From the NCBI RefSeq assembly GCF_000688395.1, contig NZ_JIAG01000001.1, positions 124,001 through 188,000 of the forward strand: a stretch of 64,000 nt of DNA, written 5' to 3'. Within the stretch, counting starts at the first letter, position 1. Each line of letters begins with the position of its first letter. Shown here one piece after another: positions 15,621 to 24,600 of the stretch. A program made the position numbers and the translations under genes. Origin of the DNA: Haematomicrobium sanguinis DSM 21259. GTDB lineage: Bacteria > Actinomycetota > Actinomycetes > Actinomycetales > Micrococcaceae. A model generated the notes under the pieces. The model did not search any database. It was given only the letters and a program-made list of their open reading frames with translations, and was not told the DNA's origin.

Positions 15621-17596
15621 CGCTTACCTTTGGTGCGGGGCTTGCGCGGCTTCAGCTTCTTAGCGTTCGCCCCGGCCTTGGCCTTTTTGGCGCCCACACG
15701 CTTGTCTGCACCGCGCCCGCCATGGCGAGCATCGCCGTCGTTCTTCTCAAAATTGCGCCCCTCGCGGTGAGCCGACCGACCCCCACGCCCCGGACGCTCG
15801 CCGCGCTCGGGCCGCTCAAAGCGGTCAAACCTCTCCCCGGAGTCACCCTCACGGCGCGGCTTGCGGCCCGTGTCCAACTCGAGCTTGATCAAGTTTCCGC
15901 CGATACGGGTCTTCGCAAGCGCGCGCTGCTGATCCTTGGTGAGGTTCGCCGGCAACTCGACGAGAGTGTGATTCGAGCGGATGTCGATGCCGCCGATTTG
16001 CGCGGCGGTCAGCCCCGCCTCATTGGCGATAGCGCCGACAATCGAACCGGGCAACACGTTATCGCGGCGCCCGACGGCAATGCGGTAGGTCGCGTTTCCC
16101 TCGGAAACCGGACGGGACGGGCCGCGCGAATTGAAGCCGTCGCGCTTGCCGCGGTCGCGATCGCGCTGCATCTTCGGCGTCTCGGGAAGCTCCTCCATCA
16201 ACAGGGGCCGGCCGCCCTGCACCATTTCGGCCAGAGCCGCGGCAACGTCAACGGGGTCGGCGCCGTGCTCCGAAACGTACTCGGCAACCATGTCGCGGAA
16301 GACCCCGAAATCGCTCTTCTTGCCCTCGGCCGCGCGCTCGGCCGAACGCTCCAGCGTGCGAGTGATCCGATCGCCAAAGCGACCCAAACGCCGAGAATTG
16401 ACCTCTGCCACGCTTGGCAGGTCAACCTGCTCCACGGTCTGCTTGGTCGCCCGCTCGATGGCACGCAACAGGTATTTCTCGCGCGGAGTCATAAACAGGA
16501 TTGCCTCACCGGTGCGGCCGGCACGCCCGGTGCGGCCAATGCGGTGCACGTAGGACTCGGTCTCGCGCGGAATGTCGAAGTTGATCACGTGGGAAATGCG
16601 CTCCACATCCAGTCCGCGCGCGGCCACATCGGTGGCAACCAGCACGTCAATCTTCCCGGCACGCAACGCCTCCACGGTCTTTTCGCGCAACGCCTGCGGG
16701 ATATCGCCGTTGATCGCGGCGGCCTCAAAACCGCGCGACTTGAGCTTATCCGCGACCTCTTCGGTCGCCATCTTGGTGCGCACAAACACGATGACACCAT
16801 CGTGATCCTCGGTCTCGAGAATCCGGGTCATCGCATCCAACTTGTGAGCGCCCATGACCTGCACGTAGCGCTGGCGGATATTGGAGGCGGTCTGCGTCTT
16901 GGACTTGACCGAAATTTCGGCCGGATCATTCAAGTACTTTTGCGCGATATTGCGGATGGCACGCGGCATCGTGGCCGAGAACAGCGCCACCTGCTTGTCC
17001 TCCGGCGTCTCCGAGAGGATGCGCTCCACGTCTTCGGCGAAGCCCATCCGGAGCATTTCGTCCGCCTCATCCAGCACCAAGTACTGCAGACTGGAGAGAT
17101 CCAGCGAGCCCTTTTCCAGGTGATCAATCACACGCCCGGGCGTGCCGACCACCACTTGCGCACCGGCCCGCAAACCGGCCAACTGCGGCCCATAGGCCGA
17201 GCCGCCATAAACCGGCAGCACCGTGACGCCGGGCATGTGCTCGGCGTACTTGGCGAAATTGTCGGAAACCTGCAATGCGAGTTCACGCGTCGGGGCGAGT
17301 ACCAGCACCTGGGTTTCCCGGTCCACGCCGTGAATGTCGGAGAGTTCGGCCATCTTGGAGAGCGCCGGGAGCGCAAAGGCCGCGGTCTTACCGGTCCCGG
17401 TTTGCGCCATGCCGACCACATCGCGGCCATCCAGCAACGCCGGAATGGTGGCCGCCTGAATCGGCGAAGGCTTCACATAACCGGCGTCGGTCACGGCCGC
17501 GAGCACCCGGGCGTCGAGGCCGAGGTCGGAGAAAAATGGGGTGTTGTCCTGGGGTGCGTCCTCGTTTTTGGACGCAGAAATATCGGTATCAGTCAT
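15617..17596 (-). CDS. deaD: DEAD-box RNA helicase, DeaD/CsdA-like
   Basis: A 659-residue ATP-dependent RNA helicase. Motifs in order: Q motif PSPIQAATIP, AQTGTGKT, PTREL, TPGRVIDHL, VLDEADEML, SAT, VATDVAARGLD, HRIGRTGRAGR. A DbpA-type RNA-binding domain (TYRIAVGRRDNVLPGSIVGAI) and an Arg/Gly/Lys-rich tail follow. ATG 17596 was chosen for its AAAGG site and MTDTDISA N-terminus. Within the tail, KNDGDARHG is encoded by a full copy of the AAGAACGACGGCG repeat and recurs in the M20 amidohydrolase at 42963. A 5' leader of about 150 nt suggests post-transcriptional control. Confidence 0.95.
   Translation of the reverse strand: MTDTDISASKNEDAPQDNTPFFSDLGLDARVLAAVTDAGYVKPSPIQAATIPALLDGRDVVGMAQTGTGKTAAFALPALSKMAELSDIHGVDRETQVLVLAPTRELALQVSDNFAKYAEHMPGVTVLPVYGGSAYGPQLAGLRAGAQVVVGTPGRVIDHLEKGSLDLSSLQYLVLDEADEMLRMGFAEDVERILSETPEDKQVALFSATMPRAIRNIAQKYLNDPAEISVKSKTQTASNIRQRYVQVMGAHKLDAMTRILETEDHDGVIVFVRTKMATEEVADKLKSRGFEAAAINGDIPQALREKTVEALRAGKIDVLVATDVAARGLDVERISHVINFDIPRETESYVHRIGRTGRAGRTGEAILFMTPREKYLLRAIERATKQTVEQVDLPSVAEVNSRRLGRFGDRITRTLERSAERAAEGKKSDFGVFRDMVAEYVSEHGADPVDVAAALAEMVQGGRPLLMEELPETPKMQRDRDRGKRDGFNSRGPSRPVSEGNATYRIAVGRRDNVLPGSIVGAIANEAGLTAAQIGGIDIRSNHTLVELPANLTKDQQRALAKTRIGGNLIKLELDTGRKPRREGDSGERFDRFERPERGERPGRGGRSAHREGRNFEKNDGDARHGGRGADKRVGAKKAKAGANAKKLKPRKPRTKGKR
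15733..15745 (-). repeat. Full 13-mer repeat AAGAACGACGGCG
   Basis: Lies in the DEAD-box C-terminal tail, in the coding direction. The extended 23 bp at 15723-15745 are identical to 42963-42985. Confidence 0.8.
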
Positions 17597-17761
17597 GGCT
17601 TGTGCCTTTACTTTGGGAGTCCGGCGCCTCATCTGCGAGCGCCTAAACCGGGTGAATTTCCGGCGATCCCATCCCATACAAGCGGCTGCCGCCGCACACC
17701 AAAAGGACCCAGAGTTGGGTCATATCAAGGGGATTACCGAAAGGTGAACCCCTCTAGTCTA
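17597..17761 (-). promoter_or_regulatory. Long 5' leader and promoter of the DEAD-box gene
   Basis: A -10 TAGACT on the minus strand (17756-17761) implies a leader of about 150 nt. It contains two hairpins: 17728-17752 (AGGGG / CCCCT ends) and GACCCAGAGTTGGGTC at 17706-17721. Long structured leaders are known for cold-shock DEAD-box helicases such as csdA; function here is inferred. Confidence 0.45.
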
Positions 17762-17766
17762 CGCCC

Positions 17767-18435
17767 TCATGCCGGATTGCCGGAAATGCGCGCGAACTGG
17801 CGGGCGATTTCTCGGTGCACAAATTCCAACTCGCCGCTCGTGTAGGAGGCGAGCAACGCCGTCGTTCTTTGGTCGGTGCGGTCGGTGAACCAGTCATAAA
17901 GGCTGACGCCGTGGCTGGGTGCCGGGCCCACCTCGATCGAGTCTCCGGCTCGGATGCTGCCGGTACTGATCACGCGCGCATATGCGCCGGTGAGTCCCAC
18001 CTCGGTGAAGCGTTTGACCCATTTTTCCTCGCCGAGCCAGCGTTGGAAGGTCGCGCAGGGGGTGCGCGGGGCCGTCACCTCCAATTCCACCTCGCCTATG
18101 CGCAGGCGCTGGCCAAAATACAGGTACGACGCCGTTAATCCCCTGGTGCGCAGATTCTCGCCAAATACTCCGGCTGGCAGGTCGCGGCCGAGTTCCTCGG
18201 CCCACCGATCGGCGTCTTCTTGCGCGTAAATATAGACCGCTTGGGCTTCGCCGCCGTGGTGCGCGCGGTCCGCTTGGACGTCCGCGCGCAGTCCCAACTT
18301 GTGTACGCGGACCGGGCCGTCGACGGGTTGCTTGTCGATGGCGGTGACGCCGACCGATCCGGCGTCGGGGCGCAATTCCTTGACAACGCAGACGTGGGTG
18401 AGCGTTGGCGAGGGGCGAGCTTCGGTGGTGTTCAT
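17767..18435 (-). CDS. MOSC domain protein (YiiM-like)
   Basis: A 222-residue protein with the MOSC fold of molybdenum-cofactor sulfurase C-termini: DGPVRVHKLGLRADVQADRAHHGGEAQAVY, AGVFGENLRTRGL, and TPCATFQRWLGEEKWVKRF carrying the conserved Cys. Family members such as YiiM reduce N-hydroxylated bases using molybdenum cofactor; substrate here unknown. ATG 18435 was chosen because TAGTCT (minus strand, 18444-18449) lies 8 nt upstream, so the mRNA is probably leaderless. Confidence 0.88.
   Translation of the reverse strand: MNTTEARPSPTLTHVCVVKELRPDAGSVGVTAIDKQPVDGPVRVHKLGLRADVQADRAHHGGEAQAVYIYAQEDADRWAEELGRDLPAGVFGENLRTRGLTASYLYFGQRLRIGEVELEVTAPRTPCATFQRWLGEEKWVKRFTEVGLTGAYARVISTGSIRAGDSIEVGPAPSHGVSLYDWFTDRTDQRTTALLASYTSGELEFVHREIARQFARISGNPA
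17857..17869 (-). repeat. Full 13-mer repeat AAGAACGACGGCG
   Basis: Inside the MOSC gene (encodes QRTTALLAS). The flank TTGCTCGCC extends the match to the copies at 15733, 32363 and 42973. Confidence 0.75.
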
Positions 18436-18503
18436 TACTGGTGAGACTAGCGCACGGGTGTGACATTGAAGTTTTTTCGGCGAGTGTATGACGTCCCGCA
18501 CCG

Positions 18504-19178
18504 CTAGGGCATCAGCCGGTAACCCATCCCGGCTTCGGTGATGATGTGCCGCGGATTGGCGGGATCTGGTTCGAGTTTGCGGCGCAATTGGTTCATGTAC
18601 ACCCGCAAATACTGGGTTTCCTTGGCGTAGGCCGGGCCCCACACGTTATGTAAAAGTTCCTGCTGGGTGACCAGCCGGCCAGGGAATTTGGCGAGATTTT
18701 CCATGAGCTTCCACTCGGTCGGGGTGAGCTTGACCTGCTCGCCCTTGCGGGTGACCTGCTGGTTGAGGAGGTCGACGGTGAAGTCGCTGGTTTCGACTTC
18801 CGGGTCCTCGCGGACTTGGGTGCGGCGGCGCGAATGGGCGCGCAGCCGGGCCAGGAGTTCGTCGAGACCAAAGGGTTTCGTGACGTAGTCATCTGCGCCG
18901 GCGTCCAGAGCCTCCACTTTGTCCTCGCTCCCCTGGCGTGCCGACAGCACGACGATCGGGACGTCGCTGAAAGCGCGTAAACGGGGGATGACATCCATGC
19001 CGGAGAGTCCCGGGAGCCCCAAGTCGAGGAGCACAATGTCGGGGGCCTTCTGTGCGGCCATTTCCAGCGCGCTCTCCCCGTCGGCCGCGAGCACGGTGGC
19101 GTAGCCGTGGACCTTGAGGTTGATGTGGAGCGCTTGGCGGATCGCGGTGTCATCATCCACGATGAGCACGGTCGTCAC
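18504..19178 (-). CDS. kdpE: OmpR-type response regulator, KdpE
   Basis: A 224-residue response regulator: receiver domain with phospho-acceptor Asp52 (LLDLGLPGLSG) and Lys101 (YVTKPFGLDELLARL), then a winged-helix DNA-binding domain (LTPTEWKLMENLAKFPGRLVTQQELL, YLRVYMNQLRRKLE). KdpE normally activates the kdpFABC potassium pump. It overlaps the kdpD stop by 4 nt. No kdpFABC genes lie in this window; the divergent neighbour is an AGCS symporter. Confidence 0.94.
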   Translation of the reverse strand: MTTVLIVDDDTAIRQALHINLKVHGYATVLAADGESALEMAAQKAPDIVLLDLGLPGLSGMDVIPRLRAFSDVPIVVLSARQGSEDKVEALDAGADDYVTKPFGLDELLARLRAHSRRRTQVREDPEVETSDFTVDLLNQQVTRKGEQVKLTPTEWKLMENLAKFPGRLVTQQELLHNVWGPAYAKETQYLRVYMNQLRRKLEPDPANPRHIITEAGMGYRLMP

Positions 19179-21193
19179 GGCCTGTCCTCCTGTCCGGTGC
19201 GGTGTCCGGTGGGGCGTTCGGCGCGGTGTCCGGCGCGGTCGCCTCTGGATGCGGGCGAACCGTGGCCGGTGGAGAGCGGCATTGAAATAATCATGGTGAG
19301 CCCCCCGCCCGGTGTGTTTTCGGCGCGCACGCTACCGCGCATCGCAAGCGCAAATCCGCGCGCCACGGCAAGGCCGAGGCCAATGCCCTGGGTGCTCGAG
19401 TCATCGTTGAAGCGTTGGAACGCGTCAAAGAGCCGCTGACGTTGGACCTCGGTGATGCCCGGGCCGCGATCAATAATCCGAATCGAACCCATGGGGTGAG
19501 AGTCGGTTCCTGGCTGGCCCTGGTCGCTCGCGAGCGCAGTGACTCTGACATTGTCGCCGCCATACTTGATCGCGTTTTCGAGGACGTTGGCGATGACGCG
19601 CTCCAGCATCCCGGGGTCCGCATCGATCAGCGGAAGATTGTCAGGCAATTCCGGGCGTAGGTGGGTCACGTCGATGCCTCGCAGCGCGCGGGCCATGACG
19701 TCATTCCAGGAGACGCTTTGGGTGAGCGGCGCGACGGTATCTCCGGCAATGCGGGACATGTCTAAAAGGTTTTCCACCAGGGCATTGAGCCGGTCGCTGG
19801 ACTCTTCGATGGTGCCCAAGAGTTGGCGTTCATCCTCTTTGTCAAAGGTGACGCCGGGCTGTTGCAACGCGCTGGCCGAGAGCTTGATGGCGGTGAGCGG
19901 GGTGCGCAAATCGTGTGAGACGGCCTGAAGGATAGCGGTGCGCATCGAGTTGCCCTCCTGCAACCGCACGTTTTCCTGGCTTGCCTGTTGTAGTTTTTCG
20001 CGTTGATACAGCGCGACCAGGTAGGCGCCAAAGGCGCGAAGCATGCCCAGATCCTCGGGAGCGAGCCTGCGCCCACGGACCGCAACGATCATCCCGTCAT
20101 CCAGTGGCTCCACGGAGACGGCGTCACCCGTCTCCTCGCCGTGGCCATCGGCGCGGCTCTCGACGTGGCCCTCGGCGTCGTCTTCCACCTCGCCGAGGCC
20201 CAGCGCCGCCAGCGTCCCGGTGTCCGGCTGCGCGCCATTGCTGTCCGCCAAACGCTGCCACACCCCATCCCCGTCCGCCTTGATCAAGAGCGCCGCGTAT
20301 GACGCCCGAAAATACTCCCGCACTCGTTCCAAATACGTGCTGGCCGAATGATCCAGGGTGATCAGCCCTCGCGCGACCTCGCTGAGCGCAGCCGCCTGAG
20401 CGCCTTTGAGCGACGCCATCTTGTTGCGCTTGGAGGACAGGCCCACCACCAGGGACACCGCGAGCGCGACCACTAAGTACAGCACCAACGCCAGCAAGCT
20501 GGGCGGATAATTGACGTGGAAGGAGCCGATCGGCTGTGTCGAGTACAGGTTCACCATCAACGCGCTAACCACAGCCGCCACGAGCGCAGGCCACAGGCCG
20601 CCAATAATGGCAACCAGTACCACCGCTGTCAGGTACACCATGAGATCGATCGATTGCGGTTCCAGTTTGGGCCCAAAGACCACGAACTGCAGGAAGAGCG
20701 GCAACGCGAGCGCCAGGACAAACCCGATCAGCATGCGCGCCCGCGGCATGCTCCCCCACCGCAATGGCGCTGGCGCCACCACGGGAGAGGCTTGCGGCGC
20801 GACGAGCACCGACATGCCGGGAATAGCGGCGGCCTGGCGCACCACGGTGGGGGTGAACCCGGTGGAGCGCAACCGCTCCCACCATCTCGTCTGTAAATCC
20901 GGGACAACAAGAACATTGGCACCAAGGTCGTTTGCGGCCTCGACCACCGTCCGCGCGGCGTCATCGCCCTCGCTGATTCGATGCACCGGCAAGCCAGTTT
21001 CTGCGATCGCTGTGTCCACGGCGCGCTTTGCCATCTCCGGCCCGCGGTCTCGGCGCGGCTGCACTCGAATAATGTGCATTGTGACGGGCTCATCGGCCCG
21101 CAATCCGGTGCGCGCCAGTTGCCGCGCCCGCTCAAGCAAGGAGGCAGGATCGGTGCCCTCGAGGACGGCGACAGCCATGACAACCGTAGCCAC
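19175..21193 (-). CDS. kdpD: KdpD-type sensor histidine kinase lacking the N-terminal KdpD domain
   Basis: The 672 residues comprise a universal-stress-like domain (residues 1-140, ATVVMAVAVLEGTDP... VPDLQTRWWERL), four membrane segments of DUF4118 type (about 155-265), a GAF-like region, HisKA with SHDLRTPLTAIKLSASAL, and an HATPase domain (NVLENAIKYG, DRGPGI, GIGLGLAVARGFA). Full-length KdpD is near 850-900 residues and starts with an ATP-binding KdpD domain of about 200 residues; that part is missing. The USP domain binds c-di-AMP in staphylococcal KdpD, so ligand sensing may remain. The ATG is followed by a normal reading frame, so this looks like a genuine short form. Confidence 0.9.
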   Translation of the reverse strand: MATVVMAVAVLEGTDPASLLERARQLARTGLRADEPVTMHIIRVQPRRDRGPEMAKRAVDTAIAETGLPVHRISEGDDAARTVVEAANDLGANVLVVPDLQTRWWERLRSTGFTPTVVRQAAAIPGMSVLVAPQASPVVAPAPLRWGSMPRARMLIGFVLALALPLFLQFVVFGPKLEPQSIDLMVYLTAVVLVAIIGGLWPALVAAVVSALMVNLYSTQPIGSFHVNYPPSLLALVLYLVVALAVSLVVGLSSKRNKMASLKGAQAAALSEVARGLITLDHSASTYLERVREYFRASYAALLIKADGDGVWQRLADSNGAQPDTGTLAALGLGEVEDDAEGHVESRADGHGEETGDAVSVEPLDDGMIVAVRGRRLAPEDLGMLRAFGAYLVALYQREKLQQASQENVRLQEGNSMRTAILQAVSHDLRTPLTAIKLSASALQQPGVTFDKEDERQLLGTIEESSDRLNALVENLLDMSRIAGDTVAPLTQSVSWNDVMARALRGIDVTHLRPELPDNLPLIDADPGMLERVIANVLENAIKYGGDNVRVTALASDQGQPGTDSHPMGSIRIIDRGPGITEVQRQRLFDAFQRFNDDSSTQGIGLGLAVARGFALAMRGSVRAENTPGGGLTMIISMPLSTGHGSPASRGDRAGHRAERPTGHRTGQEDRP

Positions 21194-21297
21194 AAACCAC
21201 CCCTTTCAACTCGCAGTTTAACTCTGTACGTGTAAGGATTCTCTCAATACATCTTGCACCCGAGCATGCCCTTCACTTGCATGTGGAATGAGGAATC

Positions 21298-22770
21298 ATG
21301 GACGCTGTCGTCGATTTTATTAGCACTGTAGGCGGCTGGGGGTGGACGTGGATCATTCTTCCCGTCCTAGCCATCGTGGGCATTTACTTCACAATAAGAT
21401 CCGGAGTCGTCCAAGCCCGTCTGCTCCCCCAAATGGTCAAGACCCTGGGCGATAAGGCCCTCGTCAATGATCAGGGCGAAAAGAAGTCCATCTCCTCCTT
21501 TCAAGCCTTCACCGTCTCGGCCGCTTCGCGCGTCGGTGCCGGTAACGTGGCCGGCGTCGCGGTAGCCATTGCCACCGGCGGGCCCGGCGCCATTTTCTGG
21601 ATGTGGCTCATGGCCTTCATTGGCGGCGCGTCCAGCTTCGTCGAGTCCACCCTCGGCCAGCTCTACAAGGTACGCGGCAAAGACGGCTACCACGGCGGAC
21701 CGGCGTACTACATGCAACGCGGGCTCGGCCAGCGCTGGCTCGGCATTATTTTCGCGATTGTGCTGATCTTCTGCTTCCCGTTCGCATTTTCCGCGTTGCA
21801 AGGCAACACCATTAACGCCTCCATCATGGGCGCCATGCCCGGCGCAGACCCGGTCGCCGTCTCCTGGACCGTGGCAATCGTGTTGGCGGTGCTCTCCGGC
21901 CTGGTCATCTTCGGCGGCATCCGCCGTATTGCCAACGTGACCGACAAGCTGGTCCCGATCATGGCGCTCGCCTACGTTCTCATCGGCATCATCGTCGTCA
22001 TCACCAACATTGGCGAGCTTCCCCGGGTCATCGGCAGCATCTTCTCCGAAGCGTTCAACTTCCAGTCCGCGGTTGGCGGCTCGCTCGGCGCGGTCATCTT
22101 GATCGGCGCGCAGCGTGGCATGTTCTCCAATGAGGCTGGCCTCGGCTCGGCCCCGAACGCCGGCGCCACCGCATCGGTGACGCACCCCGTCAAACAGGGT
22201 CTTGTGCAGACCCTCGGCGTCTACTTCGACACCTTCATCATTTGCTCGGTCACCGCGTTCATCATTCTCTCGGCGACCCCGGAAGCAGCCGGCACGGGCG
22301 ACCGCGACTCCGGCATCCAAATCACCCAAAACGCTCTGGTTCAGAATTTGGGCGCCGCCACCGGAATCATTCTCGCCATCATCATTTTCATGCTGGCGTT
22401 CTCCTCCATCCTCGGAAACTATTACTACGGCGAATCCAATATCCGCTTCATTACCGAGAACAAAACCGTCATGCTCGTCTTCCGCATCGTGGCGATCGCC
22501 GCGGTGGTCTTCGGCACCGTCGCGACCACGAGTGCGGTCTGGGACCTGGCCGACAACTTCATGGGCGTGATGGCTTTGATCAACCTGGTTTCGATCGCGC
22601 TCTTGGGCGGCATTGCCATGAAACTGCTCAAGAACTACACCGCACAGGTGAAAAATGGGAAGGACCCGGTTTTCCTCAGCTCGCAAATGCCAGAGCTCAA
22701 GGGCGTGGAAAGCTGGGAAGAGGAGGACGTCACCACGAGCGAGATCCCCGTGGTGCGTCGCCGCCGGTAG
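21298..22770 (+). CDS. AGCS-family sodium:alanine/glycine symporter
   Basis: A 490-residue permease with about 11 membrane segments and AGCS signatures (SSFQAFTVSAASRVGAGNVAGVAVAIATGGPGAIFWMW, HGGPAYYMQRGLG, RGMFSNEAGLGSAPNAGATA). It imports alanine or glycine with Na+ or H+. GAGGA precedes ATG 21298. It is divergent from kdpDE with a 104-bp gap, so the two-component system might control it; that is inference from position. Confidence 0.92.
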   Translation: MDAVVDFISTVGGWGWTWIILPVLAIVGIYFTIRSGVVQARLLPQMVKTLGDKALVNDQGEKKSISSFQAFTVSAASRVGAGNVAGVAVAIATGGPGAIFWMWLMAFIGGASSFVESTLGQLYKVRGKDGYHGGPAYYMQRGLGQRWLGIIFAIVLIFCFPFAFSALQGNTINASIMGAMPGADPVAVSWTVAIVLAVLSGLVIFGGIRRIANVTDKLVPIMALAYVLIGIIVVITNIGELPRVIGSIFSEAFNFQSAVGGSLGAVILIGAQRGMFSNEAGLGSAPNAGATASVTHPVKQGLVQTLGVYFDTFIICSVTAFIILSATPEAAGTGDRDSGIQITQNALVQNLGAATGIILAIIIFMLAFSSILGNYYYGESNIRFITENKTVMLVFRIVAIAAVVFGTVATTSAVWDLADNFMGVMALINLVSIALLGGIAMKLLKNYTAQVKNGKDPVFLSSQMPELKGVESWEEEDVTTSEIPVVRRRR

Positions 22771-22776
22771 CCGAGC

Positions 22777-23742
22777 CTAGTCGCGTTCGGCTTTTCCGTA
22801 CCGCCAGTACCCCATGAACGCGACCTGCTTGCGGTCCACGCCCAGCTCCCGCACCAGGTAGCGGCGCAGTTCGCGGACCATCGCGGCCTCCCCGGCAATC
22901 CAGGCGTACAACCCCTCGGTGGGCTGCCCGCCAAAATACTCGGGGGTTTCCCACAGGATTTCTTCATCCACGTTCACCTCGCGGATTTCCTGAGGTTCGA
23001 CGGCGTTGCCCCCTTCCCCGGCATTCTCACCAAAAGCGTGGCGCACCGCCGGGATCAGCTGGGTGCCGTGGGTTTCGCCGTGGCGTGCGAGCCAGGTGAT
23101 GGCCATGTTTTCCGGGGCGGCGAGGTCAAGGAAGTCCTCCGGGGTCGGCACTTCCAAGAGCACGCTGCCGGTGGTGGCCGGATCGAGTTCTTCGAGGATC
23201 GCGGCAATGGCGGGGAGCGCCGTCTCGTCTCCGACGAGGAGCATGTTAGTGGAGGCGCCGGGTTTGAATTCGATGCCCTGGCACTCTCCGGCCGCGAGGC
23301 TCGGTCCTAGAATGGTGAGCGCATCGCCCAGTTGGGCATTTTGCGCCCAGTATCCGGCCGGACCGGATTCGAGGCTTTCACCGGAGTGCAGCACAAAATC
23401 GATGTCGAGTTCGCCGACGTCGCGACGAACGGTGCGCGCGGTGTAGGTGCGCATGTAGCCGCGTTCGCTGGCGTCCATTTGGAGCCAGAGCTGATACCAG
23501 GAGTGTCCCTCTCCTCCCTGGTCAAAGAGGGCGTTGAAGTCGGGGAGCTTTTTACCGGCGTTCGGGATCATGGCCTTGATGCGCAAATCCAGGGTGCGGC
23601 CATCGAGGTCGCCGCCGAAGTCGGAAAATTCCGGACTCTCCAGTGTGATGCGCCGCATCGACGGGCTCAGATCCTCGATGCGGGACACTCGTGATTCGAA
23701 GGCCCGGATGGTGCGCACCTTTGCGGGGGCTGACGTGCTCAT
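22777..23742 (-). CDS. Siderophore-interacting protein (FAD-dependent ferric-siderophore reductase)
   Basis: A 321-residue protein of the SIP/ViuB family: FAD-binding barrel with GYMRTYTARTVRRD, then a NAD(P)-binding half with NMLLVGDETALPAIAAIL and the C-terminal YFGGQPTEGLYAWIAGEAAMVRELRRYL. It releases iron by reducing the imported ferric siderophore. It is the last gene of the iron-uptake operon, 21 nt after the ATPase gene. Confidence 0.93.
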   Translation of the reverse strand: MSTSAPAKVRTIRAFESRVSRIEDLSPSMRRITLESPEFSDFGGDLDGRTLDLRIKAMIPNAGKKLPDFNALFDQGGEGHSWYQLWLQMDASERGYMRTYTARTVRRDVGELDIDFVLHSGESLESGPAGYWAQNAQLGDALTILGPSLAAGECQGIEFKPGASTNMLLVGDETALPAIAAILEELDPATTGSVLLEVPTPEDFLDLAAPENMAITWLARHGETHGTQLIPAVRHAFGENAGEGGNAVEPQEIREVNVDEEILWETPEYFGGQPTEGLYAWIAGEAAMVRELRRYLVRELGVDRKQVAFMGYWRYGKAERD

Positions 23743-23763
23743 GATTCTCCTTTTTCTTCTGCG

Positions 23764-24600
23764 TTAGGCTCTCGTGTGGCCCGGGGTGCGGGCGGTGTGT
23801 TTGCTGTGCGGAATGATGAGGGGCGCCCCGGTCAGCGGGTCGCGGGTGATCGCCGAGTCCAGTCCGAAGACATTGCGGACGGTGGCTTCGGTGATGACCT
23901 CGTGGGGGCTTCCGGCCGCCGCAATGCTTCCCTCTTTCATGGCGATCATGTGATCCGCGTAGCGCGAGGCGAGATTGAGTTCGTGGAGGACCATGACCAC
24001 CGTGGTTCCGCGTTCCTGATTGAGATCCGTAATGAGGTCGAGCACCTCGATCTGGTGGGCCAGGTCGAGGTAGGTTGTGGGCTCGTCCAGTAGCAGGAGG
24101 GGAGTTTCCTGGGCCAGCACCATCGCAATCCAGACGCGCTGGCGTTGGCCGCCGGAGAGTTCATCGATGCTTCGCTCTGCCAGCCCCGCGGTACCGGTGA
24201 GGTGCAAGGCTCGGGCGAGGGCGTCGTCGTCGTACTCGGTCCACTTGCGGAAGAAGCCTTGGTGAGGGTAGCGCCCGCGCCCAACCAATTCGGCGACGCT
24301 CACGCCTTCGGGCGCGAGCGGAGTTTGCGGGAGAAGGCCAAGGCGTTGGGCCACGTAGCTGGAGCGTTGTTGGTGGATGTCTTTGCCGTCCAGAATGACG
24401 GTGCCGCCCGCCGGCGCAAGAAGCCGGGACAGGCCGCGCAGCAGCGTCGACTTGCCGCAGGCGTTAGCGCCGACAATGGCGGTGATTTTGCCCTGCGGGA
24501 TGACCAGGTCGAGATCCTTGACGACGCTCCGGTCACCGTAGCCGAGGCTCAGTTGGCTGGTTTCGAGGGTGGGGTTCAAATTCACGGGATGCTCTTTCAT
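23764..24600 (-). CDS. Iron-siderophore ABC transporter ATP-binding protein (FepC/FecE-like)
   Basis: 278 residues with Walker A GANACGKST, Q-loop LLPQTPL, signature LSGGQRQRVWIAM, Walker B LLLLDEPTTYLDL and H-loop VVMVLHELN. The TYLDL after Walker B is typical of iron-siderophore and B12 ATPases. It overlaps the preceding permease by 4 nt and energises the importer for which the permeases and binding protein are encoded upstream. Confidence 0.94.
   Translation of the reverse strand: MKEHPVNLNPTLETSQLSLGYGDRSVVKDLDLVIPQGKITAIVGANACGKSTLLRGLSRLLAPAGGTVILDGKDIHQQRSSYVAQRLGLLPQTPLAPEGVSVAELVGRGRYPHQGFFRKWTEYDDDALARALHLTGTAGLAERSIDELSGGQRQRVWIAMVLAQETPLLLLDEPTTYLDLAHQIEVLDLITDLNQERGTTVVMVLHELNLASRYADHMIAMKEGSIAAAGSPHEVITEATVRNVFGLDSAITRDPLTGAPLIIPHSKHTARTPGHTRA

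Noticed and set aside
15590-17845. Very long open frame on the plus strand, antisense to the DEAD-box gene
   Set aside because: It is an artefact of high G+C codon use; its translation is Arg/His/Leu/Gly-rich without family motifs, while the minus strand has all helicase motifs.
21367-22686. Long open frame antisense to the AGCS symporter
   Set aside because: Asp/Glu/Arg/His-rich translation is the mirror of membrane-segment codons; no start signal.
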